Positions 6,471-8,621 of a stretch of DNA of 8,621 bases are shown here, in pieces. This DNA comes from JAEYFP01 sp047602645 (GTDB taxonomy: Bacteria; Bacillota; Clostridia; Lachnospirales; Lachnospiraceae). The stretch is from positions 1-8,621 of the forward strand of contig JASGGU010000115.1 of NCBI GenBank assembly GCA_047602645.1, given 5' to 3'. A program made the translations under genes and the position numbers. The notes beneath the pieces are model-generated. The model did not search any database, was not told the origin of the DNA, and saw nothing but the letters and a program-made list of their open reading frames with translations. The first letter of the stretch is position 1. Every line of letters starts with the position of its first letter.

Positions 6471-7886
6471 ATGACAAAAGTTGCATTGCATAACCTTGGC
6501 TGTAAGGTAAATGCGTACGAATTGGAATTTATACAGCAAATGTTTACAAGAAATGGGTACGAAATTGTACCCTTTGACGAAAAAGCGGATATTTATATTG
6601 TCAACACGTGTACCGTCACGAATATTGCGGATCGCAAATCGAGGCAGATGCTTCACCGCGCGAAGAAAAGGAACCCCGAGGCGCTTGTTGTTGCGACAGG
6701 CTGCTATGTACAAACGGACCGGGCGGAGGCTGTCGGAGATGAAAGTATTGACCTGATGGTAGGAAACAACCGGAAGAAGGAAATTGTCAGACTGGTTGAG
6801 GAACTTTTGGAGGAACGCCGCGCCGGTTTGTCAGAGAAAACGATCGGTGCCTGTCCGTTTGAAAAGGATGCCGCCGTTCCCGATATAGCCGCAGAGAATA
6901 TGTATGAGGAATTTAGGCTGGAACGGGCCGGGGGGCATACGCGGGCCTATATTAAAATTCAGGACGGCTGCAACCAGTTTTGCAGCTATTGCATCATTCC
7001 TTATGCAAGAGGGAGGGTGCGCAGTCGCAGAGAAGAGGATGTGCTTGCGGAAATCAGGGGTCTTGCTGAAAACGGCTATCAGGAGGTTGTGCTGACCGGT
7101 ATTCATTTAAGCTCGTACGGACTGGATTTTTATAAGGATGAGGAGCAGCCCGACATTTCTTATAATGCGGCGGCAGCGAAGGGGGGCTTTACGAATGCAA
7201 ACCTGCTTTCTCTGATCCGGCAGGTACATGAGATAGACGGAATCCGGCGGATTAGGCTCGGTTCCTTAGAGCCCCGGATTATTACGGAGGAGTTTTTGGA
7301 GGGGCTTGCCGGTCTGCCGAAGTTTTGCCCGCATTTTCATCTTTCTCTGCAAAGCGGTTCTGATACGGTCTTAAAGCGGATGAATAGGCGGTACGACGTG
7401 CGTGAATACTATGAGAAGACAGAGCTGATTCGGCGTTATTTTGTGCATCCGGCACTGACGACGGATGTGATAGCAGGTTTTCCCGGCGAAACAGAGGAGG
7501 AGTTCGAAGAAACGCGGATGTTTCTGCAAAAGATCGACTTTTATGAGGTGCACGTATTCAAATATTCAAGGAGGCATGGGACGGCGGCGGATTTAATGCC
7601 CAACCAGCTGACCGAAAAAGAAAAGGCGGAAAGAAGCGGTGTGCTGATCAAGGAGTCGGCGGAGAGAGGCAGGAACTATCGTGCCTGGTATCTGGGAAAA
7701 CAGATCGATGTGTTGTTTGAGGAAGGAAAGGAAATCGACGGTATCTGTTACCAGATGGGATATACAAAGGAATATGTAACAACAGCGGTGCGGACAGAGA
7801 AGAATTTAGGCAATCAAATCATCCCAGGCAGGGCGGACGGGATGCTGACGGATGAAATCCTTGTGTTTTCGGGTAAATTAGAGTAG
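6471..7886 (+). CDS. mtaB: tRNA t6A37 methylthiotransferase MtaB
   Basis: MtaB is a radical-SAM enzyme that adds a methylthio group to C2 of threonylcarbamoyl-adenosine 37 in tRNAs reading ANN codons, giving ms2t6A. The 471-residue protein has the three expected parts. The N-terminal UPF0004 domain holds cysteines for the auxiliary 4Fe-4S cluster at Cys11 (LGCKVN), Cys47 (NTCTVTN) and Cys78 (TGCYVQ). The radical-SAM core has CNQFCSYC with Cys167, Cys171 and Cys174, plus LSLQSGSD at 291-298 and TDVIAGFPGETEEEF at 331-345. A C-terminal TRAM-like RNA-binding region covers about 400-470. LGCKVN and the domain order favour MtaB over MiaB and RimO. A modest insertion at about 222-243 separates two core strands. 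AAGGAG six bases upstream fixes the start. In many Firmicutes this gene directly follows prmA-rsmE, whereas here about 4.6 kb intervenes. Confidence 0.95.
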   Translation: MTKVALHNLGCKVNAYELEFIQQMFTRNGYEIVPFDEKADIYIVNTCTVTNIADRKSRQMLHRAKKRNPEALVVATGCYVQTDRAEAVGDESIDLMVGNNRKKEIVRLVEELLEERRAGLSEKTIGACPFEKDAAVPDIAAENMYEEFRLERAGGHTRAYIKIQDGCNQFCSYCIIPYARGRVRSRREEDVLAEIRGLAENGYQEVVLTGIHLSSYGLDFYKDEEQPDISYNAAAAKGGFTNANLLSLIRQVHEIDGIRRIRLGSLEPRIITEEFLEGLAGLPKFCPHFHLSLQSGSDTVLKRMNRRYDVREYYEKTELIRRYFVHPALTTDVIAGFPGETEEEFEETRMFLQKIDFYEVHVFKYSRRHGTAADLMPNQLTEKEKAERSGVLIKESAERGRNYRAWYLGKQIDVLFEEGKEIDGICYQMGYTKEYVTTAVRTEKNLGNQIIPGRADGMLTDEILVFSGKLE

Positions 7887-7887
7887 A

Positions 7888-7902
7888 ATAGTAAATAACT
7901 AT
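7888..7902. repeat. Short inverted repeat after mtaB
   Basis: ATAGT and ACTAT flank a five-base A/T-only spacer directly after the mtaB stop. The stem has five A/T-rich pairs and no T-tract follows, so I do not call a terminator. Transcription of mtaB may run on into ireB. Confidence 0.25.
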
Positions 7903-7966
7903 CCAATATATTCGGGAATTCGAGGAAATTCGGTAAGATGTAAAGAAAGAGCAGGGAAGTGATCAT

Positions 7967-8230
7967 ATGCAGAATCTTGGCAACACACAATACTTTAAAG
8001 TGCAGACGGAGCCGGAAACCGGCGTAAAGGTAGTGCTGTCTACCGTATATGAAGCGTTGACGGAAAAAGGATATAATCCGGTTAATCAGATTGTCGGATA
8101 TATTATGTCGGGAGACCCGACCTATATCACGAGCCACAACAATGCCCGGAGTTTAATCATGAAGGTGGAACGGGACGAGCTTGTCGAGGAATTGCTGACA
8201 CAATATATCAAGAACAACGGATGGAACTAA
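7967..8230 (+). CDS. ireB: IreB/ReoM-family regulatory phosphoprotein
   Basis: This small cytoplasmic regulator is a substrate of PASTA-domain Ser/Thr kinases. The Enterococcus homologue IreB affects cephalosporin resistance, and Listeria ReoM controls ClpCP-dependent turnover of MurA, the first enzyme of peptidoglycan synthesis. The 87-residue protein has the highly conserved core YEALTEKGYNPVNQIVGYIM (28-47), then SGDPTYI (48-54), NNAR (58-61) and ERDELVEEL (68-76). Thr7 sits where ReoM has its phosphorylated Thr7. The start ATG 7967 is preceded by AGGGAAG at about 7952-7958. ruvX starts one base after its stop codon, the common ireB-ruvX order of Firmicutes. No kinase gene is in the window, and I found no convincing promoter in the 80 bases upstream. 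Confidence 0.93.
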   Translation: MQNLGNTQYFKVQTEPETGVKVVLSTVYEALTEKGYNPVNQIVGYIMSGDPTYITSHNNARSLIMKVERDELVEELLTQYIKNNGWN

Positions 8231-8231
8231 T

Positions 8232-8621
8232 ATGCGTATATTGGGATTGGATTTTGGCTCAAAAACAGTGGGGGTTGCCGTAAGCGATCCTCTGCTTATT
8301 ACTGCGCAGGGAGTTGAAATTATCAGGCGTGATTCGGAAAACAAAATTCGAAAAACGCTTGCAAGGATAGAGGAACTGATTGTGCAGTATGAAGCAGACC
8401 GCATTGTTTTGGGCTTTCCAAAGAACATGAATGCGACGGTAGGTGAACGTGGAGAAAAAACAATTGAATTCCGGCAGAGTCTGATGCGCCGTACGGGGTT
8501 GGAGGTCATCCTGTGGGATGAGCGACTGACTACAGTTGCTGCGGATAAGGTGATGATGGAGAGCGGAGTGCGAAGAGAGGATAGGAGCAAATATGTCGAC
8601 AAAATTGCTGCTATCTTCATT
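8232..8621 (+). CDS. ruvX: RuvX/YqgF RNase H-like nuclease (3' end cut by window)
   Basis: The RuvX/YqgF family has an RNase H-like fold. Members are described as putative Holliday junction resolvases, and E. coli YqgF is implicated in 5' maturation of 16S rRNA. The 130 residues present contain the opening strand MRILGLDFGSKTVGVAVSDP with the catalytic Asp7, GFPKNMNATVGE at 61-72, DERLTT at 96-101, and VDKIAA at 122-127 with the final acidic residue Asp123. Family members are about 135-150 residues long, so only the last helix should be missing. The start overlaps the end of ireB as TAATATG. Only a weak TGGA (8222-8225) precedes it, which suggests translational coupling to ireB. No defect is seen. 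Confidence 0.94.
   Translation, partial: MRILGLDFGSKTVGVAVSDPLLITAQGVEIIRRDSENKIRKTLARIEELIVQYEADRIVLGFPKNMNATVGERGEKTIEFRQSLMRRTGLEVILWDERLTTVAADKVMMESGVRREDRSKYVDKIAAIFI

Noticed and set aside
6369..6713. N-terminal extension of the HPr-like frame on the minus strand
   Set aside because: The frame stays open upstream, but the extension would run antisense into mtaB and across the promoter. The strong ribosome binding site at 6377-6384 and the HPr homology both place the start at 6368.

Overview
The window looks like a chromosomal core region of a Gram-positive anaerobe of the class Clostridia, most likely a Lachnospiraceae-type organism. This is inferred from the proteins themselves: an IreB/ReoM-type regulator directly upstream of ruvX, a short ThiI without a rhodanese domain paired with its own cysteine desulfurase, a clostridial HPr-like protein, and strong AGGAGG-type ribosome binding sites. 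Base composition is moderate and even. I see no insertion sequence, phage gene, CRISPR array, tRNA or rRNA.

Layout. Positions 1-149 are noncoding and carry a plausible extended -10 promoter. Positions 150-6102 hold five closely spaced plus-strand genes that look like one operon: prmA (ribosomal protein L11 methyltransferase), rsmE (16S rRNA m3U1498 methyltransferase), a class I cysteine desulfurase, thiI (tRNA 4-thiouridine synthase) and a large polytopic membrane protein resembling the DUF6311 / GT-C-like group. A convergent minus-strand gene (6138-6368) encodes a small HPr-like protein that keeps the regulatory serine motif but has lost the phosphoryl-accepting histidine. Its probable terminator lies inside the 3' end of the membrane-protein gene. 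A 102-base divergent region (6369-6470) carries a well-formed sigma-A promoter for the HPr-like gene and precedes mtaB (tRNA t6A37 methylthiotransferase, 6471-7886). After an 80-base gap come ireB (7967-8230) and, one base after its stop codon, the start of ruvX, which is cut by the window edge at 8621.

Function. Most genes modify or process the translation machinery: L11 methylation, 16S rRNA methylation, tRNA thiolation at U8 with its sulfur source, tRNA methylthiolation at A37, and RuvX/YqgF (linked to rRNA processing or Holliday junctions). IreB/ReoM connects to PASTA-kinase signalling and cell-wall synthesis. The two least explained genes are the membrane protein and the histidine-less HPr-like protein. 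No clearly new multi-gene system is visible. The best leads are the degenerate HPr, the overlapping divergent promoter in front of it, and the unexplained membrane protein at the end of an RNA-modification operon.
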